Shown piece by piece: positions 17,700-26,839 of a stretch of DNA of 53,247 bases (position 1 is the first letter of the stretch; each line of letters opens with the position of its first letter). Made by a program: the position numbers and the translations under genes. A model generated the notes under the pieces. It saw only the letters and a program-made list of their open reading frames with translations. It did not search any database and was not told the origin of the DNA. The DNA comes from Methylobacterium segetis (GTDB lineage: Bacteria; Pseudomonadota; Alphaproteobacteria; Rhizobiales; Beijerinckiaceae), in assembly GCF_004348265.1 (NCBI RefSeq), contig NZ_SMNT01000030.1, forward strand, positions 1-53,247, written 5' to 3'.

Positions 17700-17964
17700 T
17701 CCTTCCCAACTCGATGCACGGCGTCTGGGCCTTCGTCACCCACGAACCCGATGGGGCGCCACAAAGCCGGCAACACTATGGAGGCCGCCGAGATTGTCCG
17801 CACGGGGCGCCGCCGTCGCAGGCCTGACAGTTCGAATCCGGCGTCAGCCCTGCGGAGACGGGCGAACCGCTTCGAGCCGGATATCCCCAGGCGTGCCTGT
17901 CTCCCGCCGGAGGCTTCGCCTAAGGAGGGAGCGGAGCCGCGACGCGGCAGGCTGGCGGACCCCT

Positions 17965-19401
17965 GTGGAAGACGCGCTCAACCGATGGCTCGAGGCGACG
18001 GCCTCGATGCGGGCCGATGTCCTCGCGGTGCTCGGCCTCGTGCTGGCGCTCGGCGTCTCCGGGCATGTCCTGCTGCGCAAGCGCGAGATCAGTGTGGCGA
18101 TCGGCTGGATCGGGCTCGCCTGGCTCTCCCCGATCTTCGGCACGGGGCTCTACGCCCTGTTCGGCGTCAACCGCGTCTCCCGCCGCGCCCGGCGGCTCCG
18201 GCCGAAACCCTCGCAGCAGCCGAGCGACCCGCGCGAGCCCGAGACCAGCATCGAGGCGGATCTGCGCCCGCTGGAGCGGGCGGGTCGGCAGATCACCCAG
18301 CTTCCCCTCGTCGCCGGCAACGCCGTCCGCCTCTTCCGCAACGGCGACGAGGCCTACCCGGCGATGCTGGAGGCGATTCGTCGGGCCGAGCGGAGCGTCG
18401 CCCTGTCGAGCTACATCTTCCGCGACGACGAGACCGGCCGCGCCTTCTGCGAGGCGCTCGCCGGGGCGAAGGCCCGCGGAGCCGAGGTGCGGGTCCTGAT
18501 CGACGGGATCGGCGGCGGCTACTTCGATCCCGGCGCCTATCGCCGACTGCGCCGGGCAGGCGTGCCGGCGGGCCTCTTCATGCACTCGGCGCTGCCCTGG
18601 CGGATGCCCTTCCTGAACCTGCGCACCCACAAGAAGCTCCTGATCCTCGACGGGGAGAGCGCCTTCACGGGCGGCATCAACATCTCCGACGCGAACCGCG
18701 TCTCGCGCAAGCCGCCCCACCCCGTGCGGGACACGCATTTCCGCATCGACGGGCCGGTCGTCGAGCAGCTGATGATGGCCTTCGGCACCGACTGGAACTT
18801 CGTGATGAACGAGGAGCTCGACGGCGAGCGCTGGGTCCCGCGCATCGCATGCGCCGGCGAGACCACCGCCCGCGTCGTGACCTCCGGCCCCGACGCCGAC
18901 ATCGAGAAGATCGAGTTCGTGGTGCTGGCCGCGCTCTCCTGCGCGCGCCGCTCGGTGCGCCTCGTGACGCCCTACTTCCTGCCGAGCGAGATCGTGCTGA
19001 ACGCCCTCGCGCTCGCGTCCCTGCGGGGCGTGACCGTCGACGTGATCATCCCGCGCCGGAGCGACCACCGCTTCGTCGACTGGGCGACGCGGGCCCATCT
19101 CGACCCGCTCTTCGAGAGCGGCGTCCGGATCTGGCTCGACGAGCCGCTCTTCGACCACTCGAAGGTCCTCGTCGTCGACGAGGCCTGGGCCTTCGTCGGC
19201 AGCGCCAACTGGGACACGCGCAGCTTCCGCCTCAATTTCGAGCTGAACGTCGAGATCTACGATGCCGGCATCGCGCGACGGCTCGACGCCTTCATGGCCG
19301 AGAAGATGGACACGCGCCTGACCAAGGACGCGATCACAGGACGCTCGCTCCCGGTGCGCTACCGCGACGCAGGCGCCCGACTGCTGCTGCCATACCTCTG
19401 A
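17965..19401 (+). CDS. Cardiolipin synthase-like phospholipase D protein
   Basis: Membrane phospholipase D-superfamily enzyme of the bacterial cardiolipin synthase type, which condenses phosphatidylglycerol to cardiolipin at the inner membrane. One or two N-terminal hydrophobic segments (VLAVLGLVLALGVSGHVLL; VAIGWIGLAWLSPIFGTGLY) are followed by two PLD domains with complete HKD motifs: THKKLLILDGESAFTGG and DHSKVLVVDEAWAFVGSANWD, the second followed by FELNVEIYD. The start could be GTG at 17965 (478 residues) or ATG at 18007 (464). The frame stays open further upstream, but there it lacks family character. Its 3' end overlaps the convergent EEP gene by 68 bp. Confidence 0.88.
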   Translation: MEDALNRWLEATASMRADVLAVLGLVLALGVSGHVLLRKREISVAIGWIGLAWLSPIFGTGLYALFGVNRVSRRARRLRPKPSQQPSDPREPETSIEADLRPLERAGRQITQLPLVAGNAVRLFRNGDEAYPAMLEAIRRAERSVALSSYIFRDDETGRAFCEALAGAKARGAEVRVLIDGIGGGYFDPGAYRRLRRAGVPAGLFMHSALPWRMPFLNLRTHKKLLILDGESAFTGGINISDANRVSRKPPHPVRDTHFRIDGPVVEQLMMAFGTDWNFVMNEELDGERWVPRIACAGETTARVVTSGPDADIEKIEFVVLAALSCARRSVRLVTPYFLPSEIVLNALALASLRGVTVDVIIPRRSDHRFVDWATRAHLDPLFESGVRIWLDEPLFDHSKVLVVDEAWAFVGSANWDTRSFRLNFELNVEIYDAGIARRLDAFMAEKMDTRLTKDAITGRSLPVRYRDAGARLLLPYL

Positions 19402-20203
19402 CGGTCCGCTGCGGGCGGCGCACGTCGTCGGTGCCCAGGGTGAGATGCACCACGATCGGCCGATGGTCGGAGGCGCCGCGGGGCAGCACGTCCTTGCCGT
19501 GGCAATGGAGGCCGCGCACGAGGCAGCGGTCGAGCCGCAGGGGCAGCACGTCGACCATCGCGTGGGTCGGGTGCCGGGGGCCGACGTCCCGGAAGCCGGG
19601 CAACAGGGCCGGGCCGACGAGGTTGTAGTCGCCGAGCACGGCTGCGCGGGGCGGCAGCGCCCGCTCGATGTGGCGGAGCTGGCGCCGGTTCAGCATCTGC
19701 CCGTGCGAGAGATGCACGTTGGCGATGCCGAAATCGCCGCAATCGAGCACCTGGCAGACCCGGTGCACCACCGCGCCCGAGGGCAGCGCCAGGATCGCGG
19801 GCGGCTCTCCCCAGGGACGGCGGCTCCAGATCGCGAGGCCGTGGATGCGCCCGGGCAGGGGCGCCCAGGCGTAGACGCCGCCGACCCGGTCGGCGATGGC
19901 GGCGATGTCGCGGGTCGCCTCCTGCATCAGCAGGAGGTCGGGCTGCTCCTGGTCGATCAGGGCGACCACGTCGGCCACCGCCGCGCCGGTCCGGCGCAGC
20001 AGGTTCCAGCTCACGATCTTGTGGGGCCGCGGGTGGTGGAGGGCGGGGACGCGGGTCGCGCCCGGGGAGCCCGGCCGCTGCGCCGGGGCGGGCGCGTGCG
20101 GGGTTTCGATCGTCCTCTTGGCCGCCGGCCACTTGCCGAGCCGTCCGAGGCCGCCCGCGCGCCGCTGCGCGAGGCTCTCGCTCCAGCGCTGAAACCGGTT
20201 CAT
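19334..20203 (-). CDS. Endonuclease/exonuclease/phosphatase (EEP) family protein
   Basis: 289-residue member of the metal-dependent EEP superfamily (exonuclease III, sphingomyelinase and inositol phosphatase relatives). Motifs in order: HKIVSWNLLRRTG (catalytic Asn), LLLMQEATRD (metal-binding Glu), ANVHLSHG (His), VLGDYNLVGP (GD-N), and the C-terminal GASDHRPIVVHL (Asp-His pair). The first 60 residues are basic and Pro/Ala-rich, without a clear signal peptide. A phospholipase-D-like neighbour and EEP domains acting on lipids make a membrane-lipid role plausible, but nuclease activity is equally possible. The last 22 codons overlap the 3' end of the cardiolipin synthase gene in antisense. Confidence 0.85.
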   Translation of the reverse strand: MNRFQRWSESLAQRRAGGLGRLGKWPAAKRTIETPHAPAPAQRPGSPGATRVPALHHPRPHKIVSWNLLRRTGAAVADVVALIDQEQPDLLLMQEATRDIAAIADRVGGVYAWAPLPGRIHGLAIWSRRPWGEPPAILALPSGAVVHRVCQVLDCGDFGIANVHLSHGQMLNRRQLRHIERALPPRAAVLGDYNLVGPALLPGFRDVGPRHPTHAMVDVLPLRLDRCLVRGLHCHGKDVLPRGASDHRPIVVHLTLGTDDVRRPQRTVRGMAAAVGRLRRGSAPGASVL

Positions 20204-20524
20204 CCGCTCAGAGCCCTCCGGCCGCGCGCGGGCGCCGCGGATTCCGACGGCAACCGGGGGACAGGCGCATGGGCGATCTCCGGAGACGTGCGAGCCGGAC
20301 GGCTCGGGACGGTTCTGGACGCGAACCTTGAGCGGCCCGTTCTACGGCCTCCGTCCCGGCGAAGCGAGACCTCCCGGACGGACAACCGGAGCCGGGGCCG
20401 CTCTGCGCAACGCGCGGGGCGCCGGAGCGATCCCGCCGCCATCCCCCGCTGAGATCGCCGGCTTCGTGGCCGAGGCGCGCGGATTCGCTTAAAGACGGGG
20501 CGCAACAGGCGCCTCACGCGACCC
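20204..20524. other. Divergent intergenic region between EEP and YhaO-like genes
   Basis: 321 bp very GC-rich sequence without a supported gene or strong hairpin. It should hold both divergent promoters, but I cannot point to clear -35/-10 elements. Confidence 0.4.
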
Positions 20525-21796
20525 ATGACGAGCTTCACCTTCATCCACGCCGCCGACCTTCACCTCGGCAGCCCGCTCGCGGGCCTCGCCCTCAAGGACG
20601 CGGACATCGCCCGGCGCTTCGCCGCGGCCGGGCGGCGGGCCTTCGAGGATCTCGTGACGCGGGCGATCGAGATGGAGGCTGCCTTTCTCCTCGTGGCGGG
20701 CGATGTCTACGACGGCGACTGGACCGACAACACGATCGGCCTGTTCTTCGCCCGCCAGGTGGCGCGCCTCGACCGGGCCGGCATCCCGGTCGTGCTCGTG
20801 CGCGGCAACCACGACGCCGAGAGCGTGATCACCCGCTCGATCACCCTGCCGCACTCCGTGAAGGTCTATCCGACGCAGCGCGCCGACACGCACCGGCTCG
20901 ACCACCTGCGGGTGGCGCTGCACGGGCGCAGCTTCCCGAACCGGGCGGTCGAGGAGAATTACGCGCTGGCCTACCCCGCCGCGGTGCCCGGCTGGTTCAA
21001 CATCGGCCTGCTGCACACCTCCTGCACGGGCCACGCGGCCCACGCCACCTACGCCCCTTGCTCGGTCGCGGATCTCGCGGGCCGCGGCTACGATTACTGG
21101 GCGCTCGGCCACGTCCACGACTACGCGGAGCTTTCCCGCGACCCCTGGATCGTCTTCCCCGGCAACCTGCAGGGCCGCAGCGTGCGCGAGTGCGGCGAGA
21201 AGGGCGCCGTCGCGGTCGAGGTGGCGGACGGGCGGGTGCGCGCCGTGCGCCGCCTGATCGTCGATCACGCCCGCTTCGCCCTGCTTCCCGTCGATCTTGC
21301 GGATGCGGCGAGCGAGCGCGAGGCGATCGCCCGCGTCGAGGATGCCCTGCGCCCGCTCTCCGAGGCCGCGCAGGGGCGGCTCCTCGCGGTTCGGGTGAGC
21401 CTGACGGGCGAGACGCCGCTGCACGACCGCCTCGCCGCCGACCGGGAGGGCCTGACCGCCGAGATCCAGGCCGCCGCCCACCGCGTCCACGAGGACATCT
21501 GGCTGGAGCGCCTGCGCATCGAGACCGTGCGGCCCCGCGCCGCCACCGCGACCGATCCCGCCCGAGGCTTCGGCCTCGACCCGGCGGAGCTGCTGGCGGC
21601 CATCGACCGCGACCCGGATTTCCGCGCCCGGGCCCGGGCGGCGCTCGCCGAGATCACGGGGAAGCTGCCAAGCGGGATGCAGAGTGGGATGCAGGGTGGG
21701 GTGCAGCCCGAGGAATCACTGGCCGACGAGCTCGACGCCCTCTGCGCGGAGGCCGAGGCGGTGATCCTCGGGCGCCTGCGCGGTCGGGCCTGCTGA
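20525..21796 (+). CDS. YhaO/SbcD-like DNA repair metallophosphoesterase
   Basis: 423-residue calcineurin-like phosphoesterase of the YhaO/SbcD/Mre11 group, whose members degrade DNA ends together with an SMC-like ATPase. The metal-binding set is complete: AADLHLG (about residue 10), VAGDVYDGDW (about 60), VRGNHDAES (about 97), LLHTSCTGHAAH (about 160) and LGHVHDYAE (about 195). The C-terminal third would form the dimer and ATPase-contact regions. Bases 21671-21706 are three tandem 12-bp units coding SGMQ, SGMQ, GGVQ in a linker near the C-terminus. The ATPase gene starts 24 bp after the stop, so the two form a transcription unit, as in other YhaO-YhaN pairs. Confidence 0.9.
   Translation: MTSFTFIHAADLHLGSPLAGLALKDADIARRFAAAGRRAFEDLVTRAIEMEAAFLLVAGDVYDGDWTDNTIGLFFARQVARLDRAGIPVVLVRGNHDAESVITRSITLPHSVKVYPTQRADTHRLDHLRVALHGRSFPNRAVEENYALAYPAAVPGWFNIGLLHTSCTGHAAHATYAPCSVADLAGRGYDYWALGHVHDYAELSRDPWIVFPGNLQGRSVRECGEKGAVAVEVADGRVRAVRRLIVDHARFALLPVDLADAASEREAIARVEDALRPLSEAAQGRLLAVRVSLTGETPLHDRLAADREGLTAEIQAAAHRVHEDIWLERLRIETVRPRAATATDPARGFGLDPAELLAAIDRDPDFRARARAALAEITGKLPSGMQSGMQGGVQPEESLADELDALCAEAEAVILGRLRGRAC
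21671..21706 (+). repeat. Three 12-bp tandem units inside the YhaO-like gene
   Basis: AGCGGGATGCAG, AGTGGGATGCAG and GGTGGGGTGCAG follow each other in frame. They are a likely site of length variation between strains and sit in a linker, so changes should be tolerated. Confidence 0.75.
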
Positions 21797-21820
21797 GCGG
21801 ACGCCTCACGGACACGCGGA

Positions 21821-24800
21821 ATGCGCCTCCTCACCCTCGATCTCGAACGCTACGGCCCCTTCACCGCCCGCCGGGTCACTTTCCGGCCGGATGCACGGCT
21901 GCACGTGGTGCTGGGGCCGAACGAGGCGGGCAAGAGCTCGGCGCTCGCCGCCGTCACCGACCTCCTGTTCGGCATTGAGGCCCGCACCCGCTACGCCTTC
22001 CTCCACGCCATGCCGGAGATGCGGATCGGCGCCGAGATCGCGGCCGCGGACGGGCGCAGGCTCGCCTTCCGCCGCCGCAAGGGCAACAAGAACACCCTCG
22101 TCGACGCCGCCGACGCGGGGCTCTCCGACGACGCGCTCGCGCCCTATCTCGGCGGCCTCACCCGCGAGGTGTTCTGCCGCGCCTTCGGTCTCGACGCGCA
22201 ATCCCTGCGCGACGGCGGCGGCGAGATGCTCAACAGCGACGGCGAGGTGGGCGCGAGCCTGTTCGCGGCGGCCTCGGGGCTTCGCGGCTACACGAGCCTG
22301 CAGGCCGACCTCGACGCCGAGGCCGAGGGGATCTTCATGCCCCGCAAGGCGGAGCACCGGACCTTCTATCAGGCCCTCGGGCGCCACGAGGAGGCCCGCA
22401 AGGCGATCCGCCAGGCCGAATTGCGGGCGGGCGACTGGCGCGAATTGAACGACGAGATCGAGGGCGCCGCGCGGAGGCTCGACGAGATCCGGGCCGAGCG
22501 CGTGCGCATCGCCGCCGAGCAGGCGCGGCTGGAACGGCTGAAGCGGGTGAGCCCCCTCATCGCCGAGATCGACCGCCTCGCCGGGGCGGCGGAGGCCGAT
22601 GCGAGCCTCGTCGAGGTGCCCGAGGGCTGGACGGACCGGCTCGGCGCGCGTCTCGACGAGGCGGAGGCCCGGCAGGCCGCGGAGGCCGAGGCGCGCGCGC
22701 GCCTGGAGGAGGCCGAGCGCGACCTCGCCTGCGTCGCCGTCGACGACCGGCTGCTCGCGCGCGCCGAGGAGATCCTGGAGGGCTTCCGCGGCATCGACCG
22801 CTTCGACAAGGGTGCCTCCGACCTGCCCCGCCTCCAGGGCGAGGCGGACGGGTTCGCGCAGGACCTGGAACGGCTGCGCGTCCGCATCGGCCTGCCCGAC
22901 GCGGATCAGCTCCGCGCCCGCCAGCCCTCGGACGCCGCCCGCACCCGAATCGAGGGCCTGATCCGGGCGGGGCGGGAATTCGCGGCGTCGCTCGCCCGCC
23001 TCGGCGGCGAGCTGGCGCAACGCCGGGCCGAGCACGCGCGCCTCGCCGAGGCGCGGGGGGCGGACGCGCCGCCCGCCGATCCCGCCCCCCTGCGGGCCGA
23101 CCTCAAGACCCTCGCGCCCCTGCGCAACGAGGTGGCGCGGCGGGACGCGCTCGCGGCCACGATCCAGGGCGAAGCCAAGCAGATCGCGCTGCGGGCCGCG
23201 CGGCTGAGCCCGCCGATCCACGATTTCCCCGCCTTCGTCTCCCTGCGCCGGCCCTCGCACGAGACGATCGCCCGCTTCGGCCGGGCGATGGACGGGCTGG
23301 AGCGCGACCGCGCGCGGGCCTCCGACCGCCGGGAGGCCGCCGCCCGGACGATCCGGCAGACGCGGGAGCGCATGCGGCGCCGCGAGGCCGGGCGGCCGAT
23401 CCCGACGCTCGCCGATCTCGCCGCCCTCCGCACCGAGCGCGACGCCCGCCTCGCGCCCCTGCGGGCCCATCTTCTCGGCGAGCCCGGCGCCGGCGACGCG
23501 GACGATCTCGCCCGTTTCGAGGACGCGATGCTGGCGGTCGACCGGGCCGCCGACGATCTCATGGCCGACGCCGCCCGCTCTGCCGAGCACGCCGCCGACC
23601 GGCAGCGCCTCGACGCGGAGGAGGCAGAGGCCGCCGAGGCCGCACAGGAACTCGCCGCGCTCGACGCGCGCCTGGCGGAGGGCCGCGCCGCCTGGCGCGA
23701 GGCCTGGGCGCCCGCCGGCATCGAACCCGCCACGCCCGCCGAGATGACCGCTTGGCTGACGGAGGTCGAGGCGCGGGCCGAGGATTACCTCGCTCTCGAG
23801 GGACGCCGTGCCGAGCATGCGCACCTCGCCGCTCGCATCGAGGCGGCCCGCGCCCCGCTCCTCGCCCTGAGCCGCCGCGCGGGCCTTTCCGACCTCGACG
23901 GGCTCGATCCGGGACTGATCCTCGCCCGCGCGGAGGATCGCGTCGCGGCGCTGTCCGCCGCCTGGGAAGCGACCCGCGAGGCGCAGGCCCGGGCCCGGGC
24001 CATCGCGGAGCAGATCGCTCGGATCGAGGCCGAGCGCGCGCAGGCCGCCGCGCGCCAGGACGCGTGGCGCCTCGAGTGGAGCGCGGCCCTGCAGGGCCTC
24101 GGCCTCCGGGCGGACGCCGAGCCCGACGAGGCTTCGAGCGCGCTCGAGGCGTGGCGGGCGGTGCCGACCCTGCTGCGCGAGCACGACAGCCACCTGCGCC
24201 GGATCAACGGCATCCGCCGCGACATGGAGGAATACCGCGCGAGCGTGGCGGGGCTGACGGCGGCGCTCGCGCCCGATCTCGCACCGCTGCCTGCGAGCAG
24301 CGCCATGAAGGCGCTGCAGGGCCGCCTGCAGGCCGCCTCCCGCGACGAGACCCGGCGCCAGGATCTCGCCCGGCGCAGAACGGATGCGGCGCAGGCGCTG
24401 GAGACGGCCGCGCGGGAGGCGCAGGCCGCGCGCGAGGCCCTCGCCGAGCATTGCGCCGCGTTGCCGGAGCCCGACGCCGATAGGGCGGGGCTCCACGCCC
24501 GGCTCCTCGCCCGGCGCGCGCTGCGGGCCGAGCTCGCCGTCCGCCGGGCCGAGCTCGCCCGCGCGGCCGAAGGTGTGTCGGAGGAGACCCTGCGCGCGGA
24601 CCTCGCCGCCGCGACGCCCGACGCGATCGAGGCATCTCTCGCCCAGCTCGCCCTCGACGACGACGACCTCGACCAGCGCGGCAAGGTCGCCTTCGCCGAC
24701 CGCGACCGGGGCGAGCGCCGCCGTGGCGAGTTGGAGGGCGGCACGGGCGCGGAATTCGCCGCGGCCCAGCGCAGGGCCGCCGAGGCGGAGCTGCAGGCCA

Positions 24801-25285
24801 GCGCCCGGCAATGGGCGGTCCTCAAGCTCGCGAGCCTCCTCCTCGGCTCGGCGATCGGCCGCCACCGGGCAGGCCAGCAGGACCCGCTCCTGACGCGCGC
24901 CGGGGCGCTGTTCGCGGGGCTGACCGGGGGCGCCTTCTCGGGTCTCGCCCAGGAATACGATGAGGCCGACAAGCCCTGCATCGTCGGGCGGCGCCTGTCG
25001 GGCGAGATCGTCCACGTCTCGGGCCTCAGCGAGGGCACCCGCGACCAGCTCTACCTCGCGCTGCGCCTCGCCCATCTCGAGGATTACGCCGCCCGCAACG
25101 AGCCCGCCCCCTTCATCGGCGACGATCTCTTCCTCACCTTCGACGACGCGCGCACCGCCCACGGCCTGGAGGCGCTCGCCGCGATCGGGGGGACGATCCA
25201 GCCGATCCTGTTCACCCACCACCGGCACGTCGCCGAGATCGCGCGGGCGCGGCTGGGAGAGAGCGTCGACGTGCTGGATCTCTGA
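21821..25285 (+). CDS. YhaN-like SMC/Rad50-type AAA ATPase
   Basis: 1154-residue partner of the YhaO-like nuclease. The N-terminal ATPase half-site starts MRLLTLDLERYGPFTARRV with Walker A GPNEAGKSS (about 32-40). The long middle (about 200-1000) is Arg/Ala/Glu-rich coiled coil that would form a Rad50-like arm. The C-terminal half-site has the ABC signature HVSGLSEGTRDQLYLALRL, followed by the Walker B region PFIGDDLFLTFDDART and a switch His (LFTHHRHV). No CxxC zinc hook is visible at the middle of the coil, as is usual for YhaN. Predicted role: ATP-driven opening and processing of DNA ends with YhaO. Operon spacing of 24 bp supports the complex. Confidence 0.9.
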   Translation: MRLLTLDLERYGPFTARRVTFRPDARLHVVLGPNEAGKSSALAAVTDLLFGIEARTRYAFLHAMPEMRIGAEIAAADGRRLAFRRRKGNKNTLVDAADAGLSDDALAPYLGGLTREVFCRAFGLDAQSLRDGGGEMLNSDGEVGASLFAAASGLRGYTSLQADLDAEAEGIFMPRKAEHRTFYQALGRHEEARKAIRQAELRAGDWRELNDEIEGAARRLDEIRAERVRIAAEQARLERLKRVSPLIAEIDRLAGAAEADASLVEVPEGWTDRLGARLDEAEARQAAEAEARARLEEAERDLACVAVDDRLLARAEEILEGFRGIDRFDKGASDLPRLQGEADGFAQDLERLRVRIGLPDADQLRARQPSDAARTRIEGLIRAGREFAASLARLGGELAQRRAEHARLAEARGADAPPADPAPLRADLKTLAPLRNEVARRDALAATIQGEAKQIALRAARLSPPIHDFPAFVSLRRPSHETIARFGRAMDGLERDRARASDRREAAARTIRQTRERMRRREAGRPIPTLADLAALRTERDARLAPLRAHLLGEPGAGDADDLARFEDAMLAVDRAADDLMADAARSAEHAADRQRLDAEEAEAAEAAQELAALDARLAEGRAAWREAWAPAGIEPATPAEMTAWLTEVEARAEDYLALEGRRAEHAHLAARIEAARAPLLALSRRAGLSDLDGLDPGLILARAEDRVAALSAAWEATREAQARARAIAEQIARIEAERAQAAARQDAWRLEWSAALQGLGLRADAEPDEASSALEAWRAVPTLLREHDSHLRRINGIRRDMEEYRASVAGLTAALAPDLAPLPASSAMKALQGRLQAASRDETRRQDLARRRTDAAQALETAAREAQAAREALAEHCAALPEPDADRAGLHARLLARRALRAELAVRRAELARAAEGVSEETLRADLAAATPDAIEASLAQLALDDDDLDQRGKVAFADRDRGERRRGELEGGTGAEFAAAQRRAAEAELQASARQWAVLKLASLLLGSAIGRHRAGQQDPLLTRAGALFAGLTGGAFSGLAQEYDEADKPCIVGRRLSGEIVHVSGLSEGTRDQLYLALRLAHLEDYAARNEPAPFIGDDLFLTFDDARTAHGLEALAAIGGTIQPILFTHHRHVAEIARARLGESVDVLDL

Positions 25286-25422
25286 CGGGCGGCCCGCTCC
25301 TCGCCGCCGTCCGCTACCCGGTCCCGGCGCCTCCGGGGGAGACGCACGCCCCCTTCGCGGTCAGAGCGGGGGCCGCGCCGTCGGCGTCTTCGGAGCCGCT
25401 GGCTGCGGATCTCGTCCTCCCC

Positions 25423-26280
25423 TCATGCCCGCGCCCGCCACAGCCGGGTGCGCGCATGGTGCGGGCCGGATGCTTCCCTCTGCAGGCCGTAATGCTCGGC
25501 CAGGCGAGCGAGCGCGATGCGGGCCACGACCTTGGCCGAACGGGCCGGCCAGCGCCGCTCCGCCTCGATCCGCTCCAGGCCCTTGAGGTGCCCGCACAGG
25601 TCGATCAGGAGACCGGCGAGATCGCTGCCCGCGGCGTCCAGGGCGGCACGGACGCGGGCGAGCGCACCCACCACCCGGTCGGATGCCGCGGCCGGGTCGC
25701 GCGGGCCGGAGCCGTCGACCCGAGGCTGGGTCCAGTCGACGCCCATCCGTGGCAGAAGCTGGGCCGCCTCGATGTCCCGGCGCAGGCGCTCACCCGCCTC
25801 GAAGCTTGCCGCGTCGATGAGCGGTGTTCCGTCCCGCCCGCGGCGGCGTGCCATCCAGGCCAACGGACTCTCGGAGGTATCGCGCAGGCGCCCCTCCGCG
25901 CCCCGCTCGCCTGCGTCCTCCAGGTCGAGATGCTGTGCGAGGAAGGCCGCACCCTCCCCGTAATCCGCCGCCGCGCCGCGACGCAGATGCGCGCGTCCGG
26001 CCGCACTGATGGCGAGGCGTCCGCGAGGGCCGGGCTCGCGCGTGGCGAGATCGGCGGCCACAAGCGCCGCCCCGGCCGCAGCCGCGAAGCGGCCCCCGCC
26101 GATCGAGACGCCCGCCCCGCCGCCGCGCAGGATCAGTCGGCCCTCCTCGATCGGATCGGAGAAGGCGTAGGCGCCCTCGCCCGCGAGGGCGGCGAGGAGG
26201 CGGCCCGCGTCCCTGCCGAGCTGGGGGCGGACGTCCGCGCAGGATACGGCATGACGGGTGATACGATCCTTTTTGTTCAT
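25423..26280 (-). CDS. DUF6456 domain-containing protein
   Basis: 285-residue alphaproteobacterial protein of unknown function with a C-terminal DUF6456 domain. The conserved block begins ESPLAWMARRRGRDGTPLID (about residue 138) and continues ASFEAGERLRRDIEAAQLLPRM. Later come LIDLCGHLKGLERIEAERRW and KVVARIALARLAEHYGL, which resemble a helical DNA-binding or replication-associated domain. The N-terminal part (GRDAGRLLAALAGEGAYAFS) is less conserved. The start ATG at 26280 has TTGGAAC upstream; an in-frame Met at 26352 is less likely. It lies on the same strand as the next two genes to its right. Possibly a transcriptional or replication regulator, but no experiment is known to me. Confidence 0.8.
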   Translation of the reverse strand: MNKKDRITRHAVSCADVRPQLGRDAGRLLAALAGEGAYAFSDPIEEGRLILRGGGAGVSIGGGRFAAAAGAALVAADLATREPGPRGRLAISAAGRAHLRRGAAADYGEGAAFLAQHLDLEDAGERGAEGRLRDTSESPLAWMARRRGRDGTPLIDAASFEAGERLRRDIEAAQLLPRMGVDWTQPRVDGSGPRDPAAASDRVVGALARVRAALDAAGSDLAGLLIDLCGHLKGLERIEAERRWPARSAKVVARIALARLAEHYGLQREASGPHHARTRLWRARA

Positions 26281-26380
26281 GATTTGTTCCAATACGCCTC
26301 GATCACGTTGCGCCCGACGACCTGACGTATCGGAAAATGATCCTACATCCAAGTCTTGACAGGTTTCGCCCCGTGGAGCG

Positions 26381-26629
26381 TCACGCTGCGGGAGAGCGCC
26401 GGGGCGGGCGTTTGAGCACCTCCGCGATCTCGTCCTCGCTCTTGCCGCGCACGGCGTAGCCCATGCTCTCGAAGCGCTCGATCAGGGCGTGGCTATCGGC
26501 GGCCGTTCGCGCCGCCCATTCCGCGAGGAGGGTGTTGACCCGGCCGAGCTGTTCGGCCGGCGGCCTGTCGGCATCGACGAGGGGCGGCTCGGTCGTATCG
26601 GGCGCGTTCGGGGCGGCGGGCTCGGGCAT
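26381..26629 (-). CDS. Hypothetical protein, 82 aa
   Basis: Small protein with a Pro/Ala-rich acidic N-terminus (MPEPAAPNAPDTTEPP) and a helical middle (LGRVNTLLAEWAARTAADSHALIERF). The tail, VRGKSEDEIAEVLKRPPRR, resembles the type of short helix-turn-helix used for protein contacts. The start is supported by an excellent ribosome site, GAGGAGG, 4-10 bp before ATG. No membrane segment, no cysteine. It sits between DUF6456 and mucR in the same orientation, separated from mucR by a hairpin. No family recognised. Confidence 0.65.
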   Translation of the reverse strand: MPEPAAPNAPDTTEPPLVDADRPPAEQLGRVNTLLAEWAARTAADSHALIERFESMGYAVRGKSEDEIAEVLKRPPRRSPAA

Positions 26630-26764
26630 GCGGCCTCCTCGGGGCCGCCTTCGCGGTCCGGGTCGACCCACCCTGCATAAAGACGCACGGGCCGGACGTG
26701 TTCCCGGCACCGCCCCTGACCTCCCCGCCGCGAGGCCGGGGATCCGGTTCAGATCCGGGAGGAA

Positions 26765-26798
26765 GTCCGGGCCGCCGCGACGCGCCAGCGGCCCGGAC
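26765..26798 (-). terminator. Hairpin terminator after mucR
   Basis: Perfect 11-bp stem (GTCCGGGCCGC with its complement) around a 12-nt loop, 41 bp beyond the mucR stop. Only a weak TTCC tail follows on the minus strand. Confidence 0.6.
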
Positions 26799-26839
26799 CT
26801 TGTCGGATGAGATCTGATGCGCGGTCGGCCCTGAACCGG

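Noticed and set aside
17820..17850. GTTCGAATCC, resembling a tRNA T-loop
   Set aside because: The flanking bases do not form a 5-bp T-stem and no acceptor, D or anticodon arms can be drawn around it.
21806..25228. Long open frame of about 1140 codons antisense to the YhaN-like gene
   Set aside because: Same GC-bias effect. The sense frame has Walker A, ABC signature and Walker B; the antisense protein has none.
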